From Talpa occidentalis (taxonomy: Eukaryota > Chordata > Mammalia > Eulipotyphla > Talpidae): DNA of 64,000 nucleotides. How positions within the stretch are numbered: the first letter of the stretch is position 1; each line of letters opens with the position of its first letter. The notes beneath the pieces were generated by a model. It did no database searches. It was not told the origin of the DNA and worked only from the letters and a program-made list of their open reading frames with translations. This document shows positions 22,601 to 31,133 of this stretch, piece after piece. The stretch covers positions 18,647,784-18,711,783 of the forward strand of contig NW_023602073.1 in the NCBI RefSeq assembly GCF_014898055.3. The letters run 5' to 3'. The position numbers and the translations under genes are program-made.

Positions 22601-25600
22601 ATTCTTTTAATAACTTTTTTTTTTTTTTTTGGTCTTCTTTCGTTGTTATTCGTCCCTCTGAGGTTCTGGCTTTAGGATTCCTTGTAGTATTTTTTGGAGT
22701 GGGGGTTTAGTCGCAATGAAATTCCGGAGTTTCTCTTTGTCTGGGAAGGTCCATATTCTTTCTTCATGGAGGAAAGAGAGCTTTGCGGGATAGAGTATTC
22801 TTGGTTGGCATCTGTTTTCTTGGAGTCTGTTGACTATGTCCCTCCACTCTCTCCTTGCCCGTAGTGTTTCTTCAGAGAAGTCTGATGTCAGCCTGATTGG
22901 TTTTCCTTTGAATGTTATCTGTTTCTTCCCTCTTGTCAGCTTCATTATTTTTTCCTTGTCCTGGATTCTTGGGAGCTTTACTATTATGTGTCTTGCTGTG
23001 TTTTTCCTTTCGTCGTGGAAGTTTGGTGTTCTTCTTGCTTCTTGTATATCAATTTTCAGCTCCTTCTTCTCATTTGGGAAGTTCTCTTCAATTATATCCA
23101 TGAATATTTTCTCTGTTCCTACATCTCTCTCCTCTCCTTCTGGAATTCCTATAACTCTTATATTTCCTTTCCTCATGGAGTCAGATAGTTCTCGCAGTCT
23201 TTCTTCATTCTTTTTCCTTCGTACTTCTCTTTCCTTTTCTGTTTTGGTTCTTTTTATTTCTGTGTCTTCAAGATTACTTATTCGTTCTTCCATTTCATCT
23301 ATTCTGCTTTCATTGCTTTTCCCAGAGTTCTTTAGTTCCTCCATTAATTCTTTGATCTCCTGCATTTCTCTTACTTCCCTCTTTAGGGACTCAATTTCCT
23401 TCTTCTGATCTATCACTTTTTTAATCATGGCAATTTTAAATTCTCTTTCTGGAAGGCTCAGAAGTTCTTCCAAGTTGCTGTCGTTGCAATCTGGGGAGTG
23501 GTTTTCTTTTGTGGTGTGCTTCTTTCCTGAGGAGTTTTTAGGTTGCGTGTGGTTCTTCTACTCCCTACTGTCTGTTTTCTAATTTGTCGTATGCGTTGGG
23601 ACACTGTGTTGCTCGGACTGACTGACATCTTGGGTGAACTTCTCCGCTCCCCTCTGGCTCTTCCAGGAGCCATCTCTGTCTTCTGGGGGAGATTTCTGCT
23701 GGTTTTAGGCAGTTTTTACTGAAGAAATATCCCTGTTCTCAAATGGCGAAGAGGGATGCAGTCCCTGCGCCTCCGGTTTCAGGCACACTCTTCTGCGCAC
23801 CTGGTCTGCCCCGGACGTGGGTGCCTGCTCCCTCTGTGGGCTCAGACTGCTGGTCGGAAGGGGCCTGGCGTGGAATAACTTCCCGGCTGGCCACTGGGTC
23901 CTCCAGAAACCTTCTGCCCTTTTCAAGCAGACTTAAGAAATGTCCTGTTTTATAGGGTGTTAGTGACTTTTTTTTTCCTGGTCGCTAGGTGGCGCCAGAG
24001 ATCTCTCCTATTGTCCTTGGGGGGCTGTTTTTCGCCTCCCCCCACCCCGTGGGACAGAGAACAGAGCGGGAATGGTAGGGTACACCTCAACAGCTTTGGG
24101 GTGCTGTGTCTGCCTTGTGCCCCACCGTCGTGGAGAAACCACGCCCCGAATTTTCGTGCCCCTGGTCTCAGTTCAAAGCCCTCAGTTCCAGGACGCGGGC
24201 TGTAGCCCAGTTCAGTGGCGCGGGAATGGCGCCTTTTGCACCCCGCTCCCGTGCCTGGGCGCCTGGTTCCTGCTCACTCAGGGAGGGACCTTCACCTCAG
24301 TGAGGACCTCCGCGCGTCTCCCCGCAAGCCTAGGTCGTCTCCCCGCAAGCCTAGGTCGCAGGCGCGGGGACCTGGGCAGCCGCGATCCAGGTCTGCACTT
24401 GCTTTTCAAGCGCGCTGAGCGCGCCGCTTTCCCGCGCAGGCTTACCGGCAGCCCGGGCTGTGTGCGCGTCTCCCGGGGTCTTTGTTCTTCTCTAATGGCG
24501 CCCGGAGCCGTTCGCTCACCGCCGCGGCGAATCCTGCAGGGTTCGCCTCAGCTCCCGTTCACGGGGTGTGGTGGCTGCAATAGTTCCTTTCCACTCCCAG
24601 TCCCGCTTGCTGCGTCCTTTGTTCTTGTGGGCCGTTTTGGTTTGTTGTTTCCTCCTCTCTGCTGGGCGGAGAGTGCCGCCTCTGTGGGCGGGGGAGGGGA
24701 GCAGGGTTCTGCGCTTCCCTCCCTTCTAGTCCTCTTTTATGGCCACTTTCTTCTTTGGGTAGTTTGCTGGCGTCACCCGTTTATCTTCCGTGTCCCAGTT
24801 CTCACTGGGACCTGCCGCTTTTCCTCCCTATTAACTTTTTTTAATGGGAGATCTTACTCGCAGCGTCTCCTCGCCGCCATGTTGCAGATCTAATTCTTAT
24901 TAATAATTTCCCCCTAAAAAAAAAAAATGTCCCCCTAAAGGAAAAAAAGAGATCCTAGGGGCTAGTCGTCATAGGTGGATGTGTCAACAGAAAAGCAGAA
25001 TTCATTCGTCCTTGGTCACTTTCTGTTAGTAAAATGACCATTTAATTCACCTGTTTTGATAGGGTTGGGGCAGGGGTCAGTCCTGTTCTTTAGTACCTGG
25101 AGGGCAAATATACTTGAATTTTGCCCTGATTCTCCCACTGATTTCAAAATGACTATCATATATATCCTCTGTAAGATTTCTAGGACTTCCATCTTAGGAT
25201 ACAAACTGGAACTGAAATTGAAATTAGTATATATAAATACTTCGTGTGTGTGTGTGTAATTTAAATGCTAGGAGATTTATTTTTTAAAGATTTATTTATT
25301 CATGCATACAAGAACCGGGGTACAGGCCAGATGTGTGGTAGGGTGAACACAGTGCTGTGCTCAACCGCCTGTGCCACCAGAGAGGCCCAATGCTAGGAGA
25401 TTTAGCCCAAAGTAAAAATGTTTGACACACAGCAACCACTGCTAACAACTCACCCAAGAGACTTAAACCAAGTTTCAGTATAAAATCAGGCAAAGATAAA
25501 GATAGGAGAACCTCTGAGGGGGCATTTATTTCATAGGCTCAATTAAACCCTAAAGGATTTATCTGACTCCATGAATAAATACCATATTATATGTGGGTTA

Positions 25601-28600
25601 ACATCGAGTCCATATAACCATGGTATTCTTTGCAATTAGCAATGGTAAATGGTGCCTATTAGCTTCTCTGTCAGCATATGGTACATTTCTTCTATCAGTT
25701 AAGGAAAACATGGAAATCAAATATGTCTATTTGAGTGCTCACGATACACTAAGTGCTCTGTTGATGCACACTATGTAGAGACTTCCTGTACCCAGGAGTA
25801 GCCGGTTCTCACCCCGACACTACAGATGAGGACACTGGCACAGATTTAAGGCCCTCCCAGAGTCACTGTGGTCTGATGCCAGAGTCTGACCCTCTGCCCT
25901 GGGCCTGACCACCAGCTGGATGCCCGTTCACAGTAACATTTATAAGGAAGTTAGATGCTGCCCTTGTCAGTTTGGTCTGTACCTGTTTGTGGCCCCTTGG
26001 CCTTGGTTGGTGTTTTTTGTCATTAGTTTTTCTTTTTTAGTTTCTTGCTTTCAGTCTTTAGGCCATGACTTCTCAGCATTTTATCTTGGGAAGAAAAGAA
26101 GAGACGTGACATTATAACTTTTTACATTTTTATTCTTTTGATTTATATGGCGCATACATTGCCTATTTATATTTTCTAGCAAGTAATTCATTTTAAAAGA
26201 ACATCCTGTGTGATTATAGAAAATGAAGCCAAGGTGTTTACATATTGGTGATTATAAATTAATTCCCTTTCATAAGAACTTTTCATTTTTCAAGGAATTC
26301 AGAAATATTTCTTAAATCTAGAAAAACACCAAAATTAATTCTTTTTAAAAAAGATTATTTATGCATATAAGAGATGGGGTGCAGGCCAGAGGTGTGGAGA
26401 GTGAAGGGGGGGTGAAAGGATTCACCAGAGACAGAATGGGGAGCAGAACAGGCGGATCTACTGAAATACACTGCTGAAGGGTGCTGCAGACAGGACAGCC
26501 GATGAAGTTCTTTGCCATTAATGAAGACTAGGAGTCTAAATGAATTTGCAGTGGGGGGAGGCTTGGGAGAGCCATCAAGAGCAGCTCTGCCTTTCACTCT
26601 CCCAGCCCAAGCTTTTATTCAAGATAGGAACAAAGGAACAAGAAAATAACACACAATTGTGTTTTTGCTTATACAGATGAATAAGTTACTGCTGAAAACA
26701 AGTTTTTTTAGTTAGTAGGGAACATGTGCACAAGCCACTATGTCCTCAGAAAACAGGAGTCACTTCGGTTTGCAGAACTTCTAACATCCTAGAACTCCAT
26801 GTGCAGAGTAAACAGGTATTCTCAGAAGACTCCGGCTCTCTTTAGGGTGACGGGCTGCCAACAGTAGGGAGCAGCGGGCAAGACAGGAGAGGTCTGCTGT
26901 ACCATGTGGGATCAAACTCGTGGTATAGTGGCTGCCGATAGCTTCATAGTGCTGAGACTTAACCCCTTGCACCACACACCAAAATTAATTCTAAATAAAC
27001 AATATGGAATTAGATTCTAGTAAAGTTAACCCAAAAAAATCCCTGGACCGAAATCCCTGGACTAATGACAGATTGTAGAAACCATTTTTTAACTCATGCA
27101 ATAACAGCTTATCTCTCTGATGTGTTCTTTAATGTTTCACTAAACAGCAGTAGATTGGCAACTTAATATAAAAATTGGAAATGCTGAGGAATAAGTAGCC
27201 CACAGAAAATAAAGCACAAATAACTCTTAAAAACACAATTAAGAAAATGATTTGTAACCAGAATATATAAAGAATACCTACAACTCAATAATAAAAAGAC
27301 AACTAATCTAACTTAGAGATAGTGGGTAAAGTATTCTGACAGTTGGGCCTCCCTGGTCGTGCAGGCAATTGAGCCCAGCACAGTGAAGCCTGCAGCCTCT
27401 GCAGCACGGGTTCAATCCCACCAGCCAGCGAGAATCCCACATGGCACGGCAGGCCTCTCCTGTCTCTCCTGCTGCTCTCCTCAGCAGTGTATTTCATCAG
27501 TCTGCCTGTTCTGTTCCCTGCACTGTCTCTGGTGAATCCTCTCACCCTCCCGTGCATCTGGCCTGTACCCCGGTTCTTGTATAAATAAAAAAAAATTTAA
27601 AAAAAAGTATTCTGACAGTTACTTCACCAATAAGCAGATAGCTAATAAGTATATATGAAAAGATGCTCATCATCATTAATCACTAGGGAAATACAAATTA
27701 AAACCACAGTGAGACACCACTACAAACCTAGTAGAATGATTCATGTGGTTAACAAGACTGATAAAAGAAAGGTTTAGTGGGCATGAACAACCACTGGACT
27801 CATGCACTATGGTAGGAACATTAAATGGCACACCACTCTGGAAAAGTTTGGCAGCTTCTTGTAAAGTTAAGTCATACATTTACCATATAACCCAGCATTT
27901 CCACTCCTAGATAAAAATTTACCCATGAGAATTGAAACACAGAGACCTGTGCACTAATGAGCATAACAACCCTATTCATAGTAACCAGAATATTGGAAAT
28001 AATACCCATGTCTTCAACTGGTCAATGAATAGACAAATTGGGCCTCCCTGGTGATACAAGGGATTAAGTCGCAGCATTATGAAGCAGTCTGCAGCCACTG
28101 CAGCACGAGTTTGATTCCCGGCCAGGGAGCTATGCACATGGTGCAGCAGACCTCTCCTGTCTCGCCAGCTGCTCCCCTTAGCAGTGTATTTTAGTCGATG
28201 TGCCTATTCTGCTCCCACTCTGTCTTAGGTGAATCTTCTCACCCTCCACACCTCTGGCCTGCACCCCAGATTTTCTATGCAAAAATTTTTAAAAAATAAT
28301 GACATATCCATGCAATGGAATCTGAACCAAAAATAAGGGCTATTTTCAACTATGTGCCAAGACATGGGGACCCTCAAACACTGTGTGCAAAGGACTGATG
28401 CTAATGATGTACAATTCCACTTATAGGACGTTCTGGAAGGTATCTCTAGAGCTAGAAACAGATCAGTGGTGGCTTGGGGTTGAGAAGAATAGACTGTGTG
28501 CAGAGGAGCTCAAGAAAACTCTATGGGGTGATGGGCACAGTCTCTAATTATGGTGGTGGCTATATACTGTATGCACATGTTAAAAGAGTGCATTTTGTGT

Positions 28601-30963
28601 GTGTATAATACCAAAGTAATCCTGATCTCTTTTTTTAAATAAGTTTTCCAATTCAGTATAATGAGGCTATAGACAGATAGTGACTTTTTAAATCACCTAC
28701 AGAAAGATGATCTTCTTTTCTATTTTTTCTCCAAACAGGCAACCTTTCATACTCCATTCAGTCACCTGGGCCAGACTCCAGAAGGATGCTCCTCCTACAC
28801 GTTCCCCAAGATTATGGGCTCAGCCAAGGTAACTTTTGAAGCTTAAAAATGTTAGCAATTCATGTCCCATTCCAAAGGTAAATCCCGTAACAGATGAGAG
28901 ATATGAATTTTTTGGTCCCCAGCTCTAGGAGGCACGCTGTGGGCCTGGTAGGAGGGGTGAGGAACTGCCCTCCAGGCTGGCTGCCCTCTCCATACCCCCT
29001 TGCAAACAGCCTTGGCCTGTGCTGTCTGGCGTCCGCCAAAGGATTGGGGCTGCCTCCCTTGGTCCCCTGGGCTCAGAGCCCCACGCTAATTGCATTATGG
29101 GTGAGCAGCCTTCAATGTAAGTGACATCACAGTGCCTTACTGTGCAAGTCGTGGAAGTGCCAGCGATGTGGGTCCTCCGGGGAAGTCACTGCCACCAGCA
29201 CCCCTAGTCACAGGGTTCTTTACATGATCCTGTAGCATCCACTGCTTGAGGCCCCTAGGGCCTCACATCCCAAAGGGAGGGAGGTGAGTACTGAGCCCAT
29301 TTTCATTGCTCTAAGGTTTTTGTTGCAAATATATGTATTTTTCAGTCCCATTATTCTGTCACAGCCCCTGACCACATTTTAACTGAAAGTTAAGGTAGAA
29401 CCAACTCTAAGGCATTTACCTCTGAAGTCGTCTGCTTTTCTGGAAGAAAAATTGCAGATATAGAGAAGGATGTCTACCTGGTGGCCTCAGTTTTGTGAGA
29501 AGCTGAATATTAGTCTGCTCTTTCCTTGTGTCCAGTAGAAATAATATGAGTTACTTGTGTAGGTAAAGAAAACTGTCAGAACTACACCCCTGATTTTAGA
29601 ATTCTCAGGGAAGAGAAGGTTTGTCAAGGTTGCCTGGCGTTGGTTGCAAAGCCATGATTTTTCTTTTTGTTCTTTTTCCTTTGTAAGTACTATAGCATAT
29701 AACACAGAAACCACAGCCACCATGGCCCATCCAGTCAGCATCCACTTTAGCATTTCTGCCCTGGGCTCCTTGTTCTTTCCTGTCCAGCGCAGACACACAG
29801 AGAAGCAGCCCCTGAAGAACCTTTTGGGGAGCCTGATTGCACGGCCTCAGCATATTGTTTGCAAATCCTTGCTAATATTGAGGTCACTAGTTTCTCCTTA
29901 GGGGGAAATAACTGCGGTCTCAAGCTCATAAGTCAACAGCCCTCTGTCTGGTGGAATAAGTTGATTCAGAAGTTAACTGGACCTTGAGTGAAGTTAATAT
30001 ATTCATCTTGCCTCTCCTTGCAGGCAGCAGAGATGCTTATTTTTGGGAAGAAGATCACAGCAGGCGAAGCATGTGCTCAGGGCCTAGTGACTCAGGTTTT
30101 CCCTGACAGCACTTTCCAGAAAGAAGTTTGGACTAGGCTCAAGGCCTTTTCAAAGCTTCCCCCAAACGTTAGTATACATTTTCATTTTACTTTGTAGGAA
30201 CCGTGGAAGTAATTTATTTGCCTTAAGACACTAAATAATTAAAAAAAAAAAAAAGTCATGGCATATCTTAGTTGGCTTTAAGCACATCTGAATTTGAGGT
30301 TAAAAATAACCATAATAATGTTAGAAATTCTGATTTTTAAAAAACATATCAAATGGGTATTTCATGTCTCTGATAATTTTCTTGGGGGGTAAATTTGAGA
30401 AGGATGGTAAGTGGCATGTGCCGAACACTTTTATTCCTGAATCCAGATGAGAAGCCAGATGGGTTGCCATTCAGATTCTCGCCGTCCAGCACTTTGGTTT
30501 TCATATGGGATAGCCAGGGACTGATACTCTTATATTCTTGCTGCTCAGCCTGTGGTCCTAGACCCAGAAGCTTTAACACCCATCTGGGGCTTTTTGAAAA
30601 TGTGTCATCCCAAGCCCTGCCCCACATCTGCTGAGTGATTTGCGTGCTGAGTGATTGATGTTTGAGACACACTGCCTCATCTTACACATGTATCTTAAGG
30701 TTTCCCAAAGCCTAAGAGAACAACAGGGAACCAGGAACCAGAAGGAGAGAATCACCCCACTCCTCTTAGAGGAACTTTCAACCTCACTTGTGGTTTTGAT
30801 CTTTCAGGCCCTGAGAATTTCAAAAGAGATCATTCGAAAGAACGAGAAAGAAAAGCTACATGCTACTAACGCTGATGAATGCAACATCCTGCAGGACAGA
30901 TGGTTATCAGATGAATGCATGAACGCGGTCATGGGCTTCTTATCTAAAAAAGCAAAGCTGTGA
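6620..30963 (+). CDS. ECI2: Enoyl-CoA delta isomerase 2 (whole gene, 10 coding exons)
   Basis: ECI2 moves the double bond of delta3-enoyl-CoA esters to delta2 so that unsaturated fatty acids can enter beta-oxidation, in mitochondria and peroxisomes. Exons: 6620-6676, 8790-8941, 11757-11855, 12089-12274, 13612-13681, 17035-17137, 18117-18237, 28739-28828, 30024-30167, 30808-30963. All introns are GT-AG and the phases agree. Exons 2-4 encode an acyl-CoA-binding domain; exons 4-10 encode a crotonase fold with the SGNDL oxyanion-hole motif, NGPAVGIS, and GQTPEGCSS bearing the family's acidic catalytic residue. The C-terminus is AKL, a peroxisomal PTS1 signal. Exon 2 lacks one base relative to the expected frame (about 8893), breaking the reading frame in the acyl-CoA-binding domain as sequenced. 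The isomerase part is intact. Confidence 0.95.
6677..7801. other. ECI2 intron 1, first part
   Basis: The CpG-island edge fades into ordinary intronic sequence, with a C-rich run at about 7607-7630. I see no repeat or exon that I can support before the L1 tail at 7818. Confidence 0.6.
7818..8107 (+). mobile_element. 5'-truncated LINE-1 3' end with poly(A)
   Basis: The last part of L1 ORF2 and its 3' UTR (TGCAGCAACATGGATGGCA onward), matching the minus strand of 19613-19880, ends in about 20 A. A 16-bp target duplication (AAGAATTTATACTTGG) sits at 7802-7817 and 8106-8121, so it is a recent retrotransposition. Confidence 0.92.
8122..8381 (+). repeat. 5'-truncated tRNA-derived SINE
   Basis: This copy starts inside the A-box region (GGGTTAAGCA), lacking the first ~18 bases of the head. 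It directly follows the L1 target duplication, and a third copy of that sequence (AAGAATTTATACTT) follows its tail at about 8382. Confidence 0.88.
8790..8941 (+). CDS. ECI2: ECI2 exon 2 (acyl-CoA-binding domain, frameshifted)
   Basis: The acceptor CTGTGCAG|GTC keeps phase 0 from exon 1; a tandem CAG 10 bases upstream would shift the frame. The encoded sequence begins [11 protein letters not shown], passes through [20 protein letters not shown], and should continue with the KDPGNEVKL type of acyl-CoA-binding sequence. One base is missing in AAAGAAGATCC near 8893, so the literal frame runs KKIQEMK to a TGA at 8909. The downstream bases restore a perfect match one frame over, ending KLYALYKQ before AG|GTAAGT. 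It is either a sequencing/assembly error or a true null for the full-length isoform. Confidence 0.88.
8942..9820. other. ECI2 intron 2, first part
   Basis: AT-rich intronic sequence without recognisable repeats or splice-flanked ORFs. Nothing further seen. Confidence 0.55.
9825..10435 (+). repeat. LTR-like repeat
   Basis: This stretch has a CATAAAAAAGG TATA-like box at about 9946, a CCCAATAAACC polyadenylation signal at about 10304 and a following segment (TTATTGAACCTGAGG...GGCATCAGAAG) that resembles the end of an old ERVL/MaLR-type LTR plus internal sequence. The exact family and boundaries are uncertain. Confidence 0.45.
10440..10702 (+). repeat. tRNA-derived SINE
   Basis: Full-length family member (GGGCCTCCCCTGATGGCGCAAGCAG...) with an A-rich tail. 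It lies about 70 bp from a SINE on the other strand, so the two form a large inverted pair. Confidence 0.88.
10770..11032 (-). repeat. tRNA-derived SINE
   Basis: Antisense full-length copy, beginning after a T run with AAGATTTATTTATCTATGCATAC and ending GCGCCACCAGGGAGGC. Short AAGTGGAG direct repeats flank it. Confidence 0.88.
11396..11493 (+). repeat. Short duplicated segment, copy 1
   Basis: About 98 bp beginning CTTGTTACCTTGCTCCTATT is repeated at 11867-11963 with a few substitutions and small indels. The two copies bracket ECI2 exon 3. It matches no mobile element I recognise. Confidence 0.85.
11757..11855 (+). CDS. ECI2: ECI2 exon 3
   Basis: TCCACAG acceptor, CCCAAG|GTAAGT donor, 99 bp, phase 0 both ends. 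It encodes the end of the acyl-CoA-binding domain, including the NKAKWDAWN helix that is diagnostic of ACBP folds, and ends GLGSLPK. Confidence 0.95.
11867..11963 (+). repeat. Short duplicated segment, copy 2
   Basis: Second copy of 11396-11493, starting 12 bp after the exon 3 donor site. Similarity stops after GGGATCTTGAC. Confidence 0.85.
12089..12274 (+). CDS. ECI2: ECI2 exon 4
   Basis: CTCTTTAG acceptor, ACCAAG|GTGACT donor, 186 bp, phase 0. It encodes [14 protein letters not shown], closing the acyl-CoA-binding domain, then a Ser-rich linker, then the start of the crotonase domain with [15 protein letters not shown]. Confidence 0.95.
12275..13611. other. ECI2 intron 4
   Basis: Unique-looking intronic sequence without SINE, L1 or LTR that I can recognise. 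Nothing further seen. Confidence 0.6.
13612..13681 (+). CDS. ECI2: ECI2 exon 5
   Basis: CTCCCGCAG acceptor, ACAG|GTAAGA donor, 70 bp. It encodes [17 protein letters not shown] and TVLTG, the first helix and strand of the crotonase core. It ends in phase 1, matching exon 6. Confidence 0.95.
13945..14216 (+). repeat. tRNA-derived SINE
   Basis: Full-length copy with head GGACTTCCCTTGTGGTGCAAGG and tail TGCATAAATAAATAAATC. It lies just upstream of the duplicated block. Confidence 0.87.
14585..14856 (+). repeat. tRNA-derived SINE
   Basis: Same insertion as 328-597 in the duplicated block, one extra T apart. It is flanked by GAAGTATAACTA / GAAGTGTAACTA. Confidence 0.9.
15460..16440 (-). mobile_element. 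Old LINE-1 fragment, antisense
   Basis: Same old antisense L1 fragment as 1205-2165. The homopolymer near 15970-16020 is longer and differs between the two copies, as expected between alleles. Confidence 0.75.
17035..17137 (+). CDS. ECI2: ECI2 exon 6
   Basis: TTTACAG acceptor, GAG|GTAAGT donor, 103 bp. It encodes [20 protein letters not shown] then [15 protein letters not shown]. The SGNDL motif supplies part of the oxyanion hole in crotonase-fold isomerases. Confidence 0.95.
17229..17494 (+). repeat. tRNA-derived SINE
   Basis: Second copy of the SINE at 2953-3219, in intron 6, inserted 90 bp after the exon 6 donor. Confidence 0.88.
18117..18237 (+). CDS. ECI2: ECI2 exon 7
   Basis: TTTCTGCAG acceptor, GACAGG|GTAAGT donor, 121 bp. 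It encodes [20 protein letters not shown], then [20 protein letters not shown], the second half of the crotonase signature including the glycine of the oxyanion hole. Confidence 0.95.
18790..19059 (-). repeat. tRNA-derived SINE, GC-rich subfamily
   Basis: Antisense copy of a distinct, less decayed subfamily (head GGGCCTCCCCGGTGGCACAGCG, B box GTTCGATCCCCGG). It has a perfect target duplication around TGTAGTTATTATTCTT on both sides, so it is young. Confidence 0.9.
19785..22568 (-). CDS. L1 ORF2 protein, internally deleted (endonuclease + partial RT)
   Basis: A 927-codon ORF. Residues 1 to ~235 form the apurinic endonuclease domain (starts [20 protein letters not shown]; has GDFN and SDHEGIKLE). 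The reverse transcriptase follows with SPGPDGF, the RQGCPLSP block and the FADD active-site box. After the KTLLK stretch the normal thumb and Cys-rich region is missing. The frame instead crosses about 125 bp containing an inverted piece of the L1 3' region and rejoins the normal C-terminal end ([13 protein letters not shown] onward). Full-length L1 ORF2p is about 1,275 residues, so it is probably non-functional. Confidence 0.9.
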   Translation of the reverse strand: MANTDANISILTLNVNGLNSSIKRHRVAAWIKKQNPTFCCLQETHLATKDKNRLKVKGWKTILQANGPKKKAGTAILISDKTDFKLKKIKRDPNGHYVMIKGTILQEEITLINIYSPNERAPKYIRQLLSSLKTDIRENTYVVGDFNTPPSTMDRSTRQKISKETKALNKDLEHLGLTDIYRTLNPKKTEYTFFSSAHGSFSRIDHILGHKTNINRYTKIEIIPTIFSDHEGIKLEINHKKKARDYPTSWRLKATLLEDHWTNEEIKEEIKKFFELNDKEDTNILNVWDAAKAVIRGKYIAIEAHIKKQERTQRNNLISKLKDLEKEQQKNPRTSRRKEIIKTKAEINEIETKKTIQKINETKRWFFEKINKIDKPLARLTKEKREKAQIHRIINERGEITTDTAEIKRIISNYYEQLYGNKFNNLEEMDKFLQLYNHPKLDKEEIEHLNRPITSSEIEMVIKNLPKNKSPGPDGFTNEFYQTFRDELVPILHKLFQKIEKEGTIPNTFYEANITLIPKPNKDNTKKENYRPISLMNTDAKILNKILAIRIQQCIHKIIHHDQVGFIPGAQGWFNIRKSINVIQHINKKKYKNHMIISIDAEKAFDKVQHPFMIKALEILGIQGTYLNIIKAIYDKPTASIILNGEKLKAIPLRSGTRQGCPLSPLLFNIILEVLARAIRQEKDIQGIQIGKEEVKLSLFADDMIIYIENPKISTEKLIQLINQFSKVAGYKINTQKSVAFLYTNNKSEEEEIKKTTPFIIETKKIKYLGINLTKEVKDLYKENYKTLLKYLGVELLDHMEALCLVGPEISTQLSIVVGPVCTPAIPLLGIYPKDTETSIPKSTCTPMFIAALFTIAKLWKQPKCPKIDDWIKKMWYIYTMEYYSAFKKDKHMQFAATWMALEGIMLSEISQKEKEKYRMVSLIAGI
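20076..20200. repeat. Perfect 25-bp inverted repeat at L1 rearrangement junction
   Basis: The arms 20076-20100 and 20176-20200 are exact reverse complements, around a 75-nt spacer. The spacer holds a plus-oriented piece of the L1 3' region (compare 36845-36950), inverted relative to the rest of the element. A transcript could fold into a stable hairpin. Confidence 0.93.
22646..23673 (-). pseudogene. L1 ORF1 protein, one frameshift
   Basis: ORF1p is the L1 RNA-binding, trimer-forming protein. The frame ending at 22646 has a coiled coil ([19 protein letters not shown]...), the RRM-like core ([10 protein letters not shown]) and the C-terminal domain ([21 protein letters not shown]). The N-terminus ([15 protein letters not shown] at about 23628) lies in another frame ending near 23458, so a single frameshift in about 23470-23530 splits the gene. 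Confidence 0.88.
23675..24885 (-). promoter_or_regulatory. L1 5' UTR/promoter
   Basis: CpG-rich leader of the minus-strand L1. It starts CAACATGGCGGCGAGG, a close match to the YY1 consensus, as at the start of human L1. It includes a 21-bp tandem duplication at 24315-24356. An intact 5' end can drive transcription outward into ECI2 intron 7. Confidence 0.8.
24899..25284. other. ECI2 intron 7 segment
   Basis: AT-rich intron with a short (GT)n run at 25243-25257. No exon recognised. Confidence 0.55.
25285..25388 (-). repeat. tRNA-derived SINE, internally deleted
   Basis: Only the tail (AAAGATTTATTTATTCATGC...) and head (GTGCCACCAGAGAGGCCC) remain, about 104 bp instead of ~265. An AATGCTAGGAGATTTA target duplication flanks it, so the element inserted and was shortened or inserted in short form. 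Confidence 0.88.
26342..26976 (-). repeat. tRNA-derived SINE split by an LTR
   Basis: The tail half is 26342-26481 and the head half 26864-26976. The outer flanks share ACACCAAAATTAATTCT. The LTR at 26482-26863 inserted into this SINE. Confidence 0.88.
26482..26863 (-). mobile_element. Solo LTR, class II ERV-like, 382 bp
   Basis: On the minus strand it starts TGTTGGCAGCCCG and ends GTCTGCAGCA, with a TATA-like CTGTATAAGC and a polyadenylation signal TTGAATAAAAGC. The ends are TG...CA and the flanks GAAGGG / GTAGGG form a 6-bp target duplication with one mismatch, as expected for a class II (betaretrovirus/IAP-like) LTR left by recombination. Confidence 0.8.
27345..27603 (+). repeat. tRNA-derived SINE
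   Basis: Full-length insertion in the old L1 with a perfect 17-bp target duplication (AAAGTATTCTGACAGTT) at 27328-27344 and 27604-27620. Confidence 0.93.
28040..28296 (+). repeat. tRNA-derived SINE
   Basis: Family member with head GGGCCTCCCTGGTGATACAAGG and a decayed tail, in the same old L1. Confidence 0.85.
28739..28828 (+). CDS. ECI2: ECI2 exon 8
   Basis: CAAACAG acceptor, GCCAAG|GTAACT donor, 90 bp. It encodes [20 protein letters not shown] then [10 protein letters not shown]. The Glu in TPEGCSS corresponds to the catalytic acid of ECI2/Eci1-type isomerases as I know the family. Confidence 0.96.
28829..30023. other. ECI2 intron 8
   Basis: No SINE or L1 recognised. A minus-strand ORF at 29487-29798 encodes a hydrophobic segment followed by a Lys/Glu-rich stretch, but I cannot assign it and see no splice support. 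Confidence 0.55.
30024..30167 (+). CDS. ECI2: ECI2 exon 9
   Basis: CTTGCAG acceptor, CCAAAC|GTTAGT donor, 144 bp, phase 0. It encodes [20 protein letters not shown], then [16 protein letters not shown] and KLPPN, the helical C-terminal half of the crotonase fold. Confidence 0.96.
30808..30963 (+). CDS. ECI2: ECI2 exon 10 (terminal, PTS1)
   Basis: CTTTCAG acceptor, TGA at 30961. It encodes [20 protein letters not shown]... and ends SKKAKL. The last three residues AKL fit the peroxisomal PTS1 consensus (S/A/C)-(K/R/H)-L; human ECI2 ends SKL as I recall it. Confidence 0.96.
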   Translation, partial: ALRISKEIIRKNEKEKLHATNADECNILQDRWLSDECMNAVMGFLSKKAKL

Positions 30964-31041
30964 TACAGCCTGCTGCATTCGAGCATTTCAGAGGGAGGGA
31001 TGTGATACATCCATGATTTCGGATTTCCAACACTTGAATTA

Positions 31042-31047
31042 AATAAA
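31042..31047 (+). terminator. ECI2 polyadenylation signal
   Basis: An AATAAA about 80 bases after the stop is followed by a T-rich stretch. This implies a short 3' UTR ending near 31065, about 70 bp from the TEX56 stop on the other strand. Confidence 0.8.
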
Positions 31048-31133
31048 TTCACTGTGCCTTTTTTTCAGTGTTAAAGTGTCATGTACAGTGATTATTTTTC
31101 ACATGAGCCCTGATGACAGATATAGGACAAGCC

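Larger units (their letters stand above)
19586..24885 (-). mobile_element. LINE-1, complete 5' end, internally rearranged
   Basis: A retrotransposon on the minus strand with poly(A) (T run at 19586-19612), 3' UTR, a shortened ORF2, ORF1 and a CpG-rich 5' UTR starting CAACATGGCGGC. A 13-bp target duplication, AGATCTAATTCTT, sits at 19573-19585 and 24886-24898. Length is about 5.3 kb rather than the usual 6 kb or more, because ORF2 lost part of its RT and C-terminal region. ORF1 has a frameshift. It lies antisense in ECI2 intron 7. Confidence 0.95.
27240..28640 (+). mobile_element. Old LINE-1 3' fragment interrupted by two SINEs
   Basis: Diverged L1 ORF2 3' region: 'agatgctcatcatcattaat', 'aaaccacagtgagacacca' and 'acccagcatttccactcct' are decayed versions of the younger L1 at 36700-36950. 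SINEs at 27345 and 28040 interrupt it. No ORF survives. Confidence 0.8.

Noticed and set aside
22288..23408. Plus-strand ORFs rich in Phe/Leu/Ser opposite the L1
   Set aside because: They are antisense to L1 ORF1 and ORF2 and have the hydrophobic bias of reversed Lys/Glu-rich coding sequence.
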